DNA of 64,000 nt from Homalodisca vitripennis (taxonomy: Eukaryota > Arthropoda > Insecta > Hemiptera > Cicadellidae). Where the stretch lies: NCBI RefSeq assembly GCF_021130785.1, contig NC_060214.1, positions 2,817,001-2,881,000 of the forward strand. The letters are read 5' to 3'. Positions 35,577 to 46,747 of the stretch are shown piece after piece. The stretch's first letter is position 1. Every line of letters begins with the position of its first letter. A program made the position numbers and the translations under genes. The notes beneath the pieces were generated by a model. It searched no databases and had not been told where the DNA came from. It saw only the letters and a list, made by a program, of their open reading frames with translations.

Positions 35577-37586
35577 CCTATCGATGCTTCTCTAACTCCA
35601 TGGCATGAGGTCACATCGGCTGATAATGTGGACATTATGGTATCAAAACTTAATTCATTAATGAATGGTCTTTTTGATAAACACGCTCCATTTGTTTAAA
35701 AAAGAGTAAACCAAACACCCTGCTCCATGGATTCTCAGAATTTATCTGACACCTCCTCCAGAAGCAACGAGATAGAGGTTTCCTTGTGGCAAAGCGTTCC
35801 AAGTTACGTGAGGACTGGGCTCAAAAAAAATTAAGGAACAGTGTGCAACAACAAATTAGAAATGCCAAGATCAGGTTTTACTACTCTTACATGTATAAAA
35901 AACAATCTAGCAGAATTTTTTTGGTCAAAAATAAAAGGTCTTGGAGTCGGCAAGCCTAACACTTACTCCCCCGTTTCCCTTAATCTCGATGCTATCAAGA
36001 ACTTCTTTGTTGAAATTCCTGTTGATCAGTTCTCCGAGCTAGAAGGTGCTACTTTTGATAAACCTGAGTTTCAGTTCTCTTTCAGGTTCAGAGTTTCAGT
36101 AACAGAGACAGATGTGTTAAAGGCTATTATAAGGATGTCCAGCAACGCAGTCGGGGCCGATAACATTCCTATAAGGTTAATAAAAGATACTCTTCCAGTC
36201 ACTCTTCCAAGTATCACTGCTATTTTCAATTAATCTCTCTGGCTACTTCAATTTCCCATTGACATGGAAGTCTGCTTTAGTTCGCCCACTTCAGAAGTGT
36301 TCCTCTCCGCAAAATCATTCACAATTCAGGCCAATAAGTATACTCCCTCCTTTATAAAAGTGTTTTGGAGCAGATTGTTTCATCAGAAATTTTGAAAGTG
36401 GTAACATTTTATCAAATTTTTCAATCTGGTTTTTCGCTCCAACCACAGCACCACTACTGCACTTCTAAAAATAGTTGATGATATACGCCTTGGAATTGAT
36501 AAGAGTCAGGAAACCATTTTAACCCTTTTAGACTTTTCAAAGGCTTTTGACTGTGTATATTATCCCCTCTCCTCATCAAACTTAGGAAAGGATGGTTTCT
36601 CCTGATGGTCAAGTGGCTTGAGTCCTATCTTTCGGGACGACTCCAGTGTGTCAGGTCGGGTGAGAAGCAGTCTAGATAGAGACCAGTCACTCATGGAGTT
36701 CCCCACTGTTCAGTCCTGGAGCCACTTCTGTTTTCACTGTACATCGATTAAATTACTACTGAAATTAATCATTCCAGTTTTCACTTATATGCAGATGACT
36801 TACAAATATATCGCCACTTTTCTATAAGAAAAATACCAAACTCGTGTGACCCTCATGAATTCCCGATATTGACGCTATTACTCACTGGACTTGGAAACAT
36901 TGACCAAAATTAAACGTAAACAAAACTCAGTGTATTATGATAGGTCATTCAAAGCTTGTTCGTAAAATTGACATTAATACGGCTCCCAAATTAAAACTAA
37001 ATGACCAAGAGCTATAATTCTCTGAAAAAGTACTCTTGCACGCTCTTTTAAATACTAACTGCCCCCGTTATCTTTCAAACAACTTTAAATTTATGTCTTA
37101 AATAAGTGAACGAAGTACAAGGAGGGGTACATCCTTATTATCTATCCCAATTCATCAATCAACTACCTTTAGTAAGTCGTTTACAGTTTCTGCCTGTCGA
37201 TTGTGGAATGCCTTCCCTATAAACATCAGAGCCCATCGATAAGCGCGCTCGCTTTGGGGTGGAGGTCAGGGCCTTGATGCTGGGGGCTCAGGAGGTATAG
37301 CGGTTGGTGGCTTTGGAATGTGGTACATAGGGCAACTGAATGCAAATTGAATGAAATGCGTTTGTGGTTTATTATAGAATTGCAAATATGTATAAAGTTA
37401 CATTAATTATAGATGTTTTTTAAAGCTAAGATTCTTTTAATGTATAAGGTAAATAAAAAGATTTGTTTTTTTAGTTATAGACATATATTTATGTTAGTTT
37501 AATTTTTACGAGGTTAAGACAGTGGTAGAGAGGACTTTATAGTCCTAACTTTGCCTCTAATAAAGACATTTTTTCATTTCATTTCT
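35577..37586 (+). mobile_element. 5'-truncated LINE inserted in copy B only
   Basis: The 155-bp repeat unit CAGTTCT|AGGCTCAC of copy A is split in copy B. TTCT stands before 35577 and again at 37583-37586, a 4-bp target duplication or microhomology. The insert ends in a TTTCA-type tail, as in CR1/L2-like elements. It begins within ORF2, after the endonuclease, so reverse transcription stopped early. It must have inserted after the duplication. Confidence 0.85.
35581..37240 (+). pseudogene. LINE ORF2 (reverse transcriptase), CR1/L2-like, frameshifted
   Basis: Pieces in order: WHEVTSADNVDIMVSKLN and FDKHAPFV (linker after the endonuclease); FFWSKIKGLG; VTETDVLKAIIRMSSNAVGA with IPIRLIKDTLP (35841-36233); TWKSALVRPLQKC and FRPISILPPL (36265-36345); TALLKIVDDIRLGID with LLDFSKAFDCV (36450-36560); LYADDLQIY with the YADD catalytic box at 36788-36799; and FSKSFTVSACRLWNAFP near 37165-37220 at the usual C terminus. 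At least five frame breaks separate them, so the copy is inactive although most motifs survive. Endonuclease and ORF1 are absent. Confidence 0.85.
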
Positions 37587-38335
37587 AGCTCACAGTTGAA
37601 CGGTTGAGTCAAAATGAATCGATTACTCTCTGACTAGTTTAGCACTCCAGTAAAGTCCCAGGCAATCACATGCTCAATTTTGTACAGTCAGTTAAGCAGG
37701 TTTATTACTGGTATAAATATCGGTCATCTCTAATTAGTTCTAGGTTCACAATTGAACGGTTGAGTCAAAATGAATCACTTACTTACCAGACTAGTTTAGC
37801 ACTCCAGTAAAGTCCCAGACAATCACATGCTCAATTTTGTACAGTCGGTTAAGCAGGTTTATTACTGGTATAAATATCGGTCATCTCTAATTAGTTCTAG
37901 GCTCACAATTGAACGGTTGAGTCAAAATGAATCACTCTGACTAGTTTAGCAATCCAGTAAAGTCCCAGACAATCACATGCTCAATTTTGTACAGTCGGTT
38001 AAGCAGGTTTTATTACTGGTATAAATATCAGTCATCTCTAATTAGTTCTAGGCTTAAAATTGTACGGTCGAATAAAAATGATTCAATTACTCCTTAAATT
38101 ATTTTCAACATTTCGTAATTTCCCAGAAAAGTACTTGCCTAGTTTTTTATCCGGTCGATTAAACAGTGTTTTTACTGGTATAAATATTGGTCATTTACCA
38201 AGCAGGTCTTGGCTCACAATTTAACGGTTGAGCCGAATTGAATCTATTACTCTTGACTAGTTTGACAATCCAGTAATTTACCAGACAATCACAAGCTCAG
38301 CCATGCATGGTCTGTTGAGCAGTGTAATTAATGGT
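37587..38335 (+). repeat. ~155-bp tandem array, copy B
   Basis: Continuation of the array interrupted by the LINE; a left remnant lies at 35490-35576. GGTATAAATATC recurs at about 37709, 37868 and 38019, with a variant near 38177, ending in the degenerate GGTCTATACGGGTCAGTC. Confidence 0.8.
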
Positions 38336-38977
38336 GGTCTATACGGGTCAGTCATCAGTCTGTTCTCTCTATCTGTTCTTTCTCTCATTAGCTTATATTT
38401 GCATTACATTTCATAAATGCGAGAAGGTATGAATCTAATAAAAAAAGGAAATACTAATTCTGCCGATTATTTTTGAAACGTCACAAGGCGAACTAAAATT
38501 AAAAATTAACATACTCGTATTTCATTGAAATAAACTTTTCAATCTTTATTAATATTAAAATTGTAGATTTTAAAATATACTTGAGAGAAAAAATTATACA
38601 AGAATATTTATTGAATATTTATATAATCTAAATCACGAGAGTTCAAACATATCTATTCCAACCCAATTCATAGCCATTATATTTTGTTAATAAATGTTTA
38701 TTTGTAAAAGTCAATGATTTTAAATAGCTATTAAATTTACGTACCTAGTAATAATGTAGAGCATTTCAAACATATGATTATGAACAAAATAAATATTACC
38801 TGATATTTCTTTCAAACCTTTCTATTATAATCTTCCAAAACAAAAGAAATAAACGGTGATTTGAACATATCTAGGTTATAAAACCGCTGCAATGTAGAAT
38901 GATTCTAAAATTTTTCTTAAGTCTATCAGGGTGTCTTGATTTTAAATCAACTTATGGGCTATTTCCATTTTCAAAAT

Positions 38978-40015
38978 TTATATTAAGATCATTATGTGCA
39001 AATGAATATATATTGTTCCTGAGTTAGTTTGCCTTTCTATTTCTTTTTCGGTGTGTCCTATTTCACTTAGTGCTAGGAAAAGTGTACTTATATTTTTTAC
39101 AGTCAGATTGTTGACTGTAAATGGTTTTCGCTCTAATAGAATGTTGGGAATCGAACGTTTAACATGCAATGGATGACAACTAATGATTGTAGGTGTTAGA
39201 TTTTGCTACTTTCTTAGTTATATAGTTAACTTTTAAAACGATGTTTATTTTATAGAATAACATCTAAATCCAAGAAAGTAGGAAAGTTCAAATTTAGATC
39301 AAATTTGTCATGTAAAATATAGTGTAAAATAAATATTAAAAACGAGTAAAAGATGTTATAATAAGTTCAAGTTAAGTGTACAGATTACAAATATTTCGTG
39401 TATGTATCTGAACATCTTTAGTAAGAAGTTTGATTGTTTGGATATTGAGAAAGTTCTGATCAAGAAGTCCTATAAACAAATTTGAAAAGTATGGTACCAT
39501 CCACGTTCTTATTGCAGTACCTGTAACTCAAAGGCTCCTCGAAATTTAAAATGGTTAATAGTGATAATGATTATCATTAATTTCATAATAGAGGAGGAGG
39601 TTGATTTGTATGCTGCTGGACGGGGCCAAGCATTAATATCATTATCATAAGGAATATTGATATATAAAGATTTCAAATCAGTGGCAACTAATGAAATATC
39701 TAAGAAGTGGATGTCGGAATTCATGTAGTCTAGATAGAAAAGAGCAGGAGTTTATGGTGTTCTTGTACTTATACTGGAGCTCCTTGACTAGTAGCTGGAA
39801 CATTGTCCTCAATGACCAAGATCCTTTCAGTTGGAAAGGTGTAACTCGAATCTATTGGTCTTAGATCTTTTATTATAAATATACACTAATACTCGTAGTT
39901 AACCAATGTTGTAGATGTGGCTCTACATTTTTAATGGCATTCTTTCACAAAACTTTGTTCACTACAAGCTAAAATCTTGTAATTTGGCACAAAGTCGGTC
40001 ATGGGCTCAATAAGT
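38978..40015 (-). pseudogene. Penelope-like element reverse transcriptase, copy B
   Basis: Same order as copy A. FLDISLVATDLKSLYINIPY lies on the minus strand at 39724-39509, preceded by the RPIDSS-like block at about 39860, and followed by MHVKRSIPNILLERKPF at 39169. Independent substitutions from copy A (Y for H after NIP; V-V-T changes) show both have drifted without constraint. Confidence 0.75.
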
Positions 40016-40373
40016 CAGAATAAAAAGAATAAGAAATAGATTTTTTTTTAAATTTATCAGCAAGCAATTATTTTATGGGATAAGTACTGATGAATAATTT
40101 ATTTGCTCTACAATCAATAGTAAAATATAATCGATATAAAAATAACTTCCAAACGAGAAAGATCAAAACACTGCGACTGGTTATTAACACTACTGGTTGG
40201 GGGCAGTCACTATGGATGAAGATATTTTCCGCAAGTAAAATAGGGAATATAAGTGTTTAAAAGATTTATTTGTGAGTCAATATGTGCCATATGTTTCAAA
40301 AATAAATTAAAATGAATTATTATAGCACAGAAAAGAAGAATAATTATAACAATATTAGCAGTTAACCGCAACT

Positions 40374-40530
40374 TCGGACGCCATTTCGTAGGCTTTGCAC
40401 GTGCATGAGCACTTCTGGTTCGAGTGAATTATATTTCCAACACCAATGTTGAGTTTGCCTTTTTGTTACGATCAAGAAAATAATTAAAAACAGTATATTT
40501 ATGATGATTTTAATTTACTCTGGTTTTAGT
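40374..40530. mobile_element. 157-bp insertion in copy B, unclassified
   Basis: Copy A reads CCGCGACTTTTTGTTC across this point. Copy B reads CCGCAACT, then 157 extra bases starting TCGGACGCC, then ACTTTTTGTTC, giving a 3-bp ACT repeat at the edges. There are no clear terminal inverted repeats, poly-A or coding. A deletion from copy A is the alternative. Confidence 0.6.
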
Positions 40531-40849
40531 ACTTTTTGTTCTATATGCCTAAGAAGCCTAGTTTTATCAAAATACAACTAAGATGGGTTTTACAAGAGTC
40601 TTTAAATTTATTGCAAAAGTTAGATAATAAATTAGTTTTCTATATATAATTATGTAAATATTTGCAAAACATATTCTGTTAAATTAAATGCTTACAGAAA
40701 CTTACAGAAAAATTTTTATCAGGATGTTTTTTACTCTGTGGTCAGTGTTGTTTATATCGGGCTTACTCTATGCCTTCACACTATAAATGTAATCAAATTG
40801 AAAATAGTGGTCAAATTATTTAAACATATGTTTATAACACAATGTTTAC

Positions 40850-41056
40850 ACCATGAGACCACTCATTTTGAAAATAGACCCTGGCGTTGAAAATGGCGAA
40901 AATTGGCGAATGACTGGAGTGAATGAATGCAAAATATGTATGTGTGAATTTGACACTGTGATATGATGCAAAAGTTTATACTAAATGACTGAATTTTACC
41001 ATATAATGTATATTGTTTACGGTAATAAAAGTTTGAATTTGAATTTGAAATTTGAA
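40850..41056 (+). mobile_element. 207-bp insertion with a TTTGAA-type tail
   Basis: Flanked by TTTAC on both sides (40845-40849 and 41057-41061), absent from copy A. It contains AATAAAAG and ends in imperfect TTTGAA/GAATTT units. That is the 3' end of a LINE or SINE mobilised by a LINE. No coding capacity. Confidence 0.75.
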
Positions 41057-41805
41057 TTTACACAAACAGTCGATTAGGTTATGAGAGGTTTTCCTTTTTT
41101 ATGTTTCACAACTGTAAATACGAACATGGAATTTTTCGCCATTCAAGTGGGGCGTAACCCGGAGGAAATTTTTAGAAACAAAAATAGGCCTATATTCATA
41201 ATAGAGACCCTAAGAATGTCCATGTAAAATTTCAGTACAAGCGGTAGAATAGTTTACGCTTAAAAGAAAAACAAACAAATGAAGACCTTTGCATTTATAA
41301 TATTATTAGGATATCCCTATACGTTTTTGAAAATTTACATTTTTAATGTAAAAAAAATGTTGCTCTTGGACTTTTGTCTGTATTTGTCTGCATTACAGTT
41401 AAAACAGAAAAAAAGTTACATTTAAATATTTTTACCTGAATTACGAAAACACTATAGATATCAAACTACCTCCTATAATTGCTGTTTATGGATAAAGTCC
41501 TTACTGTACTAAGATTTAAAAGTATTTTCTCACATTACGAAGGACTAAAATGATGCTCAAAGTTTTTGAAGAAGATAGTTTGTTTTGAAATATATCACTA
41601 AATTAAAAATTACTTACTTAAGTGAAAAGGAACAAACATAAACATTTTATAATTTTTTTTTGTCCAAACCTCCTTCTCTTCACTATAAACGATATTTTAT
41701 ATTTACCCAATTTCCCATTAAAAGAACTCCTATGCAAATAGATTAAGCTATAAAGAATTAGTTACAATGTGTACACATTGCATGTATCTAAGGGCCAAGG
41801 GAGAA

Positions 41806-41808
<3 letters not shown>

Positions 41809-41845
<37 letters not shown>
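41809..41845. repeat. (CA)n microsatellite, copy B
   Basis: About 18 CA units, much shorter than the copy A allele at 33330. Confidence 0.95.
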
Positions 41846-41846
<1 letters not shown>

Positions 41847-42837
41847 CTATATTCAGATTATTCTATATTGAGTTTTTAACACTCGCAGCTGACATATTAA
41901 AGATTTGTTATCCTTCAAGTTTCGAAGAAATTATTTTCTTCATTAAGCCAAATTAAGGTCTTTGTAGGAGCTTATAAGTAGATCAACGTGTAAATCTGTT
42001 GACGTGAAACATCATAAATATGTATGGCATTGTTTGTAGCGCAGGCGAACACATAATGACACAGGAATTTGTGCTTTCCAATCATAACTAAACAAACAAA
42101 ATCTGTTTTGTTTCCACCAACAGACCTGTTTACATCTGAAACTTGTTTTCACAGTCTGTTCATGAAACAAAACAGATAAGGAATTATTTATAAAGAAAAC
42201 AATATGTTTTTGTGACCCTGTATTTTGTCGTTGTGTAGTAAAATAACAACTGGTTTTGGTATAAACCTAACAACATATCGCAAAATAATTTACGAAATTA
42301 ATTACCATTATCTTAATATGTTGAATCATCAATTAAAAATGTCCGTATATTGCTATATAAATAATTTTCATATAGAAAAACGGTTATTTACGTTTACGCT
42401 TTCTAGCTCAGAAATATGTTTTTATTGGAGAAGAGTATTCGTAAAAATTTTAAGACAACACAGTTTTATTTGGATCGGGACGATACAACGAATATAACAC
42501 TTTTTATGTCTCCCGTCCTAATTGATACACTCGCCCTCTAGCTTCAACTTGGCTATCTGGGTAGTTTATTGTTTTATTAGTGATAAAGAGTATTGATTAC
42601 TTTGTTACTTAACTTAATTTAGAATTGTAACATTTTATTGTGCTTGAAATGTTAATTTTACTGTCTTATTTTAGAATAATTAATTCAGGCATCAAGGTTT
42701 GAAGAAAATGTTTTAATGCAACATTGCGTATGTGAGAATAGTTTAAAAATAGACACGCGCAGAAATATGTAAAATAGAAATATTAATTATAAGGCATTTT
42801 GGAACAGAAAAAAACGCAAGGACCTTATCAGTTGCCT

Positions 42838-43385
42838 CCTTGGTTACTGGAATAATATATATTTGTAGTATCAGATAATAGGATCAACATACTATATAAA
42901 ATATAACGTACAACATATGCAACGAATACTTTCCTGCATTAATCTGACAAAATAAGTTTCGCTTTTGTTCTGATTGAAAGTGATCCGTCTAGTGGTATAA
43001 GGTCTTGAATAATAAATGAATAAATATATTCTTTATTGCCATTGCAGAAATATTTTTGGTAGCAATGTTACAAACACTTTGAAATTTGAATGTTTTACAA
43101 TAGTTAATAACATATTATTGTAATGTAAAAGTAACAAATTAAAGTTTAGTTTCTTGTAGCAATATTGCCTACAGAAATTTTAACTCATTGTTAATAGATC
43201 TATTGGCTAAAATAAAAATTTACGAATGAATAAAATTAAATTAAAGTTGAATTCGAATTTTTTTAACAGTCTATAAATTTATCCACATCATAAAACACAT
43301 TATTCGTTAAGTTTTATAATTTTGATTTAAACAATCGAGAAGTTAGTTCATTCTTAATGTTTTCTCGTAAACATTATAGAAACAT
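42838..43385. other. A+T-rich stretch, nothing recognised
   Basis: Unique DNA following the tandem duplication; no supported feature. Confidence 0.4.
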
Positions 43386-43765
43386 CCAGTTACGTACCGA
43401 AATGCAGCTATGACACAGGTGCTGGGTACTTCAGTGGTATGAGTAGTGAGAAATGAACTGCCAGTAAACATCCACAATTTCTCCAGCACTTAAATTTAAA
43501 TTCAAATTCAAATTCCTTTAATGTCGTAAGACAACTTTTGTTGTATGACAGAATCAAGTACATGCTGTATATACATAGCTTATAAAGTAAAAAAAAAACT
43601 TAGGAACTGAACTACAGCTACGTTACAGGTGCTGGATACTTCAGTGGTATGAGTAGTGAGAAATGAACTGCCAGTAAACATCCACAATTTCACCATCAGT
43701 TAGAAGCCGAATTGCAGTTATGACACAGGTGCTGGGGACTTCAGTGGTAATCGATGATTAGTTAG
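43386..43765. repeat. ~103-bp tandem repeat, about 2.5 copies, with a nested insertion
   Basis: Units contain GACACAGGTGCTGGG.ACTTC, AGTGGTATGAGTAGTGAGAA and GCCAGTAAACATCCACAATT, starting near 43395, 43600 and 43703. The first unit is interrupted at 43493-43597. The third decays after AGTGGTA. Confidence 0.8.
43493..43597 (-). mobile_element. 105-bp retroelement 3'-end fragment nested in the repeat
   Basis: Flanked by ACTTA on both sides (43488-43492 and 43598-43602). The left edge holds TTCAAA/AATTTA units, which on the minus strand form the same TTTGAA-type tail as the 40850-41056 insertion. Probably a heavily 5'-truncated copy of a related element. Confidence 0.65.
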
Positions 43766-43789
43766 ATCGCACCATCCCTAGTCAATTCC

Positions 43790-44160
43790 ATTCTCACTGC
43801 TAAACAGAGAACCGATGTTGAGGGTTGTTTAGTATTCCTTTAGTATCCTCAGACAGTGTGATGTTCGGCTGACGGGCCAGACAGCAGCTTCTCTACAGGA
43901 TAAAGTGATATTCTCCTCAGGATGATGGCTATCGCGATGTGGATTCAGTTTGTTAACAACGATCTGACGTGACGATTCAGAGATTCTGGCGGCAGTTTCG
44001 TTGATCATGGAGGACGAGCAACACGCTAGACACGTGCTGACTGTGGAGCAGCTCTGTGCGCGGGACACAGCAGCATTGAACAGGGGAGCATTAAAACAGC
44101 TGCAGGTCCATAGCGAAGTTCCTTTAGGAAACTTGGTTGAATTTCTCGGTTAACACTGTT
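43790..44160. other. G+C-rich island with open frames on both strands, unidentified
   Basis: This stands out from the A+T-rich surroundings. On the minus strand an open frame of about 108 codons runs from near 44150 to 43829 (KFPKGTSLWTCSCF ... HPEENITLSCREAAVWP). On the plus strand a ~60-codon frame contains IMEDEQHARHVLTVEQLCA. I recognise neither. Splice signals are weak on both strands. It could be a host exon, a processed fragment or the coding part of an unfamiliar transposon. Confidence 0.4.
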
Positions 44161-44619
44161 GCGTCTGAAAATGGTTACGTCATTCCATCGTTGGAGGTGA
44201 TTTATTGACCATTTTACTCTCTCTTAAGTGTTTCTGTTAAGAGTTGGACATATCTGGAAATATTTGGACATTTTTACCTTATACACTTTAGTATATTTTT
44301 CAGTTGTATTGCTAAATCTTATAATTTGTAGAATTTTATTTATTTATTTTTTTATCAAAACGCGTTTTAGCTGAAGGCCTAAAAATTCTCTAGCTGCCGT
44401 ACTTTTAGTATAAACCTTATTTAATATAATGGATTCCAAGTTTTTGGATCTTGGGCAAACCCTTAAAAATAATTTTGAGAGGATCTAATTTGTTGCAGTA
44501 AAATATGGAACCCTTTGAAACACTACAAAACCAACAATATGAGTATACAGTTTTGTGGTAACAAGACAGTTTTATTTAAAAATCAAATTGACTGAGAAAA
44601 ATGTTAAACTGCTTTTTTT
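44161..44619. other. A+T-rich stretch, nothing recognised
   Basis: No supported feature. Confidence 0.4.
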
Positions 44620-45247
44620 TAAGGGCATAAAACACGGAGGTTATCAATGCCCGTAGGGTTAACGGACACCTACACTTTAAAATATGGTGTCACGTTATCA
44701 GTGCAAGGAATAGACAGCAGATCGCTGTGTCAAAGAAAATTATCACATTAATACAATAACAAAAACAACAGCAGTGAACAGAGGACTAAAACTAAATAAC
44801 AAAAATAGACGAGAGGCTGTAAAAGGGGCCCAATAGTTAAAATATGTCAGATAAATAATAACGATAATAAATATAACAAATATCTAATGCTAAAACCAGG
44901 TAAGTTAATGAAGGTAAGTTGTAAAGGGACCCACCCTCACTAATAACAAATAAATAGAAATAAGGCAAAAGACACGTTGGTCATCAATGCTCGTTACCTT
45001 ACGTGACACCTACATATTAAGATAGTGGTGTCTCACACCTCACAGAAAGTTTTAACTGTAAAGGGGCTTACCCTTGATTAAAACACAGAAATTTTTGTAA
45101 CAGAATTTAAAAGATTGCACTTAGGCTTTGCTAGTTAAGAGCCTTAAAACTAAATAACAACTCAGGGGTGAACTGTAAAAGGGCTCACCCTTGCCTAAAA
45201 CTAGCGGTTAAAATACGTTTACTAAAACTAATCAGGTACTATAGGAC
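44620..45247 (-). repeat. 3' untranslated region of the minus-strand LINE, internally repeated
   Basis: Lies downstream of the ORF2 stop. It contains two related ~75-bp segments (44633-44707 and 44971-45047, sharing ATCAATGC.CGT and GACACCTACA) and four TGTAAA(A)GGG(G/A)C boxes at about 44817, 44919, 45056 and 45172. The exact 3' end of the element is not clear. Confidence 0.55.
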
Positions 45248-46745
45248 TCATATTCTGGACATTAATTTGGTGCTCTCCAGAAAACCAAAGAGCTTTGTTA
45301 AAACATCTTCTTTGTCACCAAGCAACTCATCTAACCGGCCTGGCAAACGATGTGCTCTCCTCTGCCCGGCGTAGAGGCGGCAGCCTATCAACACGTGGCT
45401 GACGTTTAACGCCATGTTACACTCCGCACACTGCGGTGGATCATCACGACTCATTAGGAAACCGTGAGAGAAGCGAGTGTGTCCGATACGGAGTCGACAC
45501 AGTACAACTTCCTCTCTACGGTTAGTGCGGTAAGCAATCAACCGAGGCTTTACTGTGTATTTAATCTGCCGAAGTTTGTTATTGGCCACTTGATCCCACG
45601 ATATATTCCACTGATGTTGTAATCGTGACTTTACAATCGGCTTTAGATCGGACGCGATTGATCGCCTAGTACATGGAGTCAGAAAGATTGCCTCCTTTGC
45701 TGCCCTATCTGCGATCTCGTTACCAGGTATTCCGGTATGTCCAGGTACCCATAGTAACGTAATTGCGATACCCCACGACATCATCTCGCTCAAAGCGTAG
45801 CGGATCTTACGAACCAGGGCATGTTTGGAGTACATGTCCTTGATAGCCAGAAGACCGCTTAACGAGTCCGAGCAAACTACCACCCTATTTGTTCTTGGAC
45901 ATACAATATTTAATGATTTCAGGATAGCTGTTAGTTTCTGCTGTGTATATTGAAGATTCAGGAGTAAGGCAGCATTTATACTCTTTATTGGAAGTTACAA
46001 AGGCACAACAACCCGTTCCTGCCTCACTCTTTGAGCCATCCGTGTAGATTACATCGCAGGGTGAACAGGATGACAACATTTCTCTACAGGCGCTTGTGGA
46101 CAACAGTGATGCTTCTTGCTTGTCCAATTGTAATAACGACAGTATTACATTGGGAGTTCTGACTGTCCATGGTGGCCTATCCATCTCGTGACATACTTCA
46201 ACATCAATCGCTCTCATGTCCACTTCTGCGAGATGTAACAGGATTCTAATGCCAAAGGGTGCAGGGGCATTAGGCTTATTGTGGTACAAGGGAGCAAGCG
46301 ATGTGTCTAGGACTACCTCAAAGGCCGGATTTTCTGGCCTTGATTTTAAACTAAAAAAATAGTTCATAGCCAATTGAACACGTCTGAAAGATAGGGATGG
46401 CTCACCACTCTCAGCTAACAGACTGACAACGGGGCTGGAACGAAAAGCCCCAGTAGCCAATCTGACAGCAGAGTGATGGATTGAGTCCAACATTTTAAGG
46501 GCTGTTGGCTTGGCAGAAGAATAAACCTGTGATCCATAATCAATACAAGGTCGAATATATGCCTTGTAAAACTGAAGCATGCATTTTCTATCTGCACCCC
46601 ACTTCGTTCCGCTTAGAGCTCTCATCGCGTTAAGTCTCTTTAGACATTTCGCCTTAAGTTCTTTAATGTGTGGAACCCACGTCAGTCTGTAATCAAACCA
46701 CAACCCCAGGAATTTCACACAGCGACTCGCTGGGATTATTATTCT
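45248..46745 (-). pseudogene. LINE ORF2 C-terminal half: RT thumb and RNase H (I/R1/Loa-like)
   Basis: The minus strand from 46745 encodes CVKFLGLWFDYRLTW and FYKAYIRPCIDYGSQVYSSA (post-palm/thumb region). Then comes an RNase H domain: YTDGSKSEAGTGC (first catalytic Asp), TAE (Glu), VVCSDSLSG (Asp) and LLWVPGHTGIPGNEIADRAA (His and Asp). It ends in CAEC-(8)-H-(4)-C, the C-terminal zinc-binding motif common to this LINE group. One extra A in a three-A run (plus-strand 45935-45937) breaks the frame between the Glu and the second Asp; otherwise reading is continuous for about 490 codons. The endonuclease and the polymerase core, including YADD, are missing. RNase H points to the I/Loa/R1 assemblage. 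Confidence 0.9.
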
Positions 46746-46747
46746 AT

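Larger units (their letters stand above)
34408..42837. repeat. Tandem duplication, copy B (~8.43 kb including insertions)
   Basis: Colinear with copy A from AGTCTACGATGG to CAGTTGCCT. The ~2.38-kb excess over copy A is accounted for by three insertions with short flanking duplications (35577-37586, 40374-40530, 40850-41056) plus minor indels. Confidence 0.9.
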
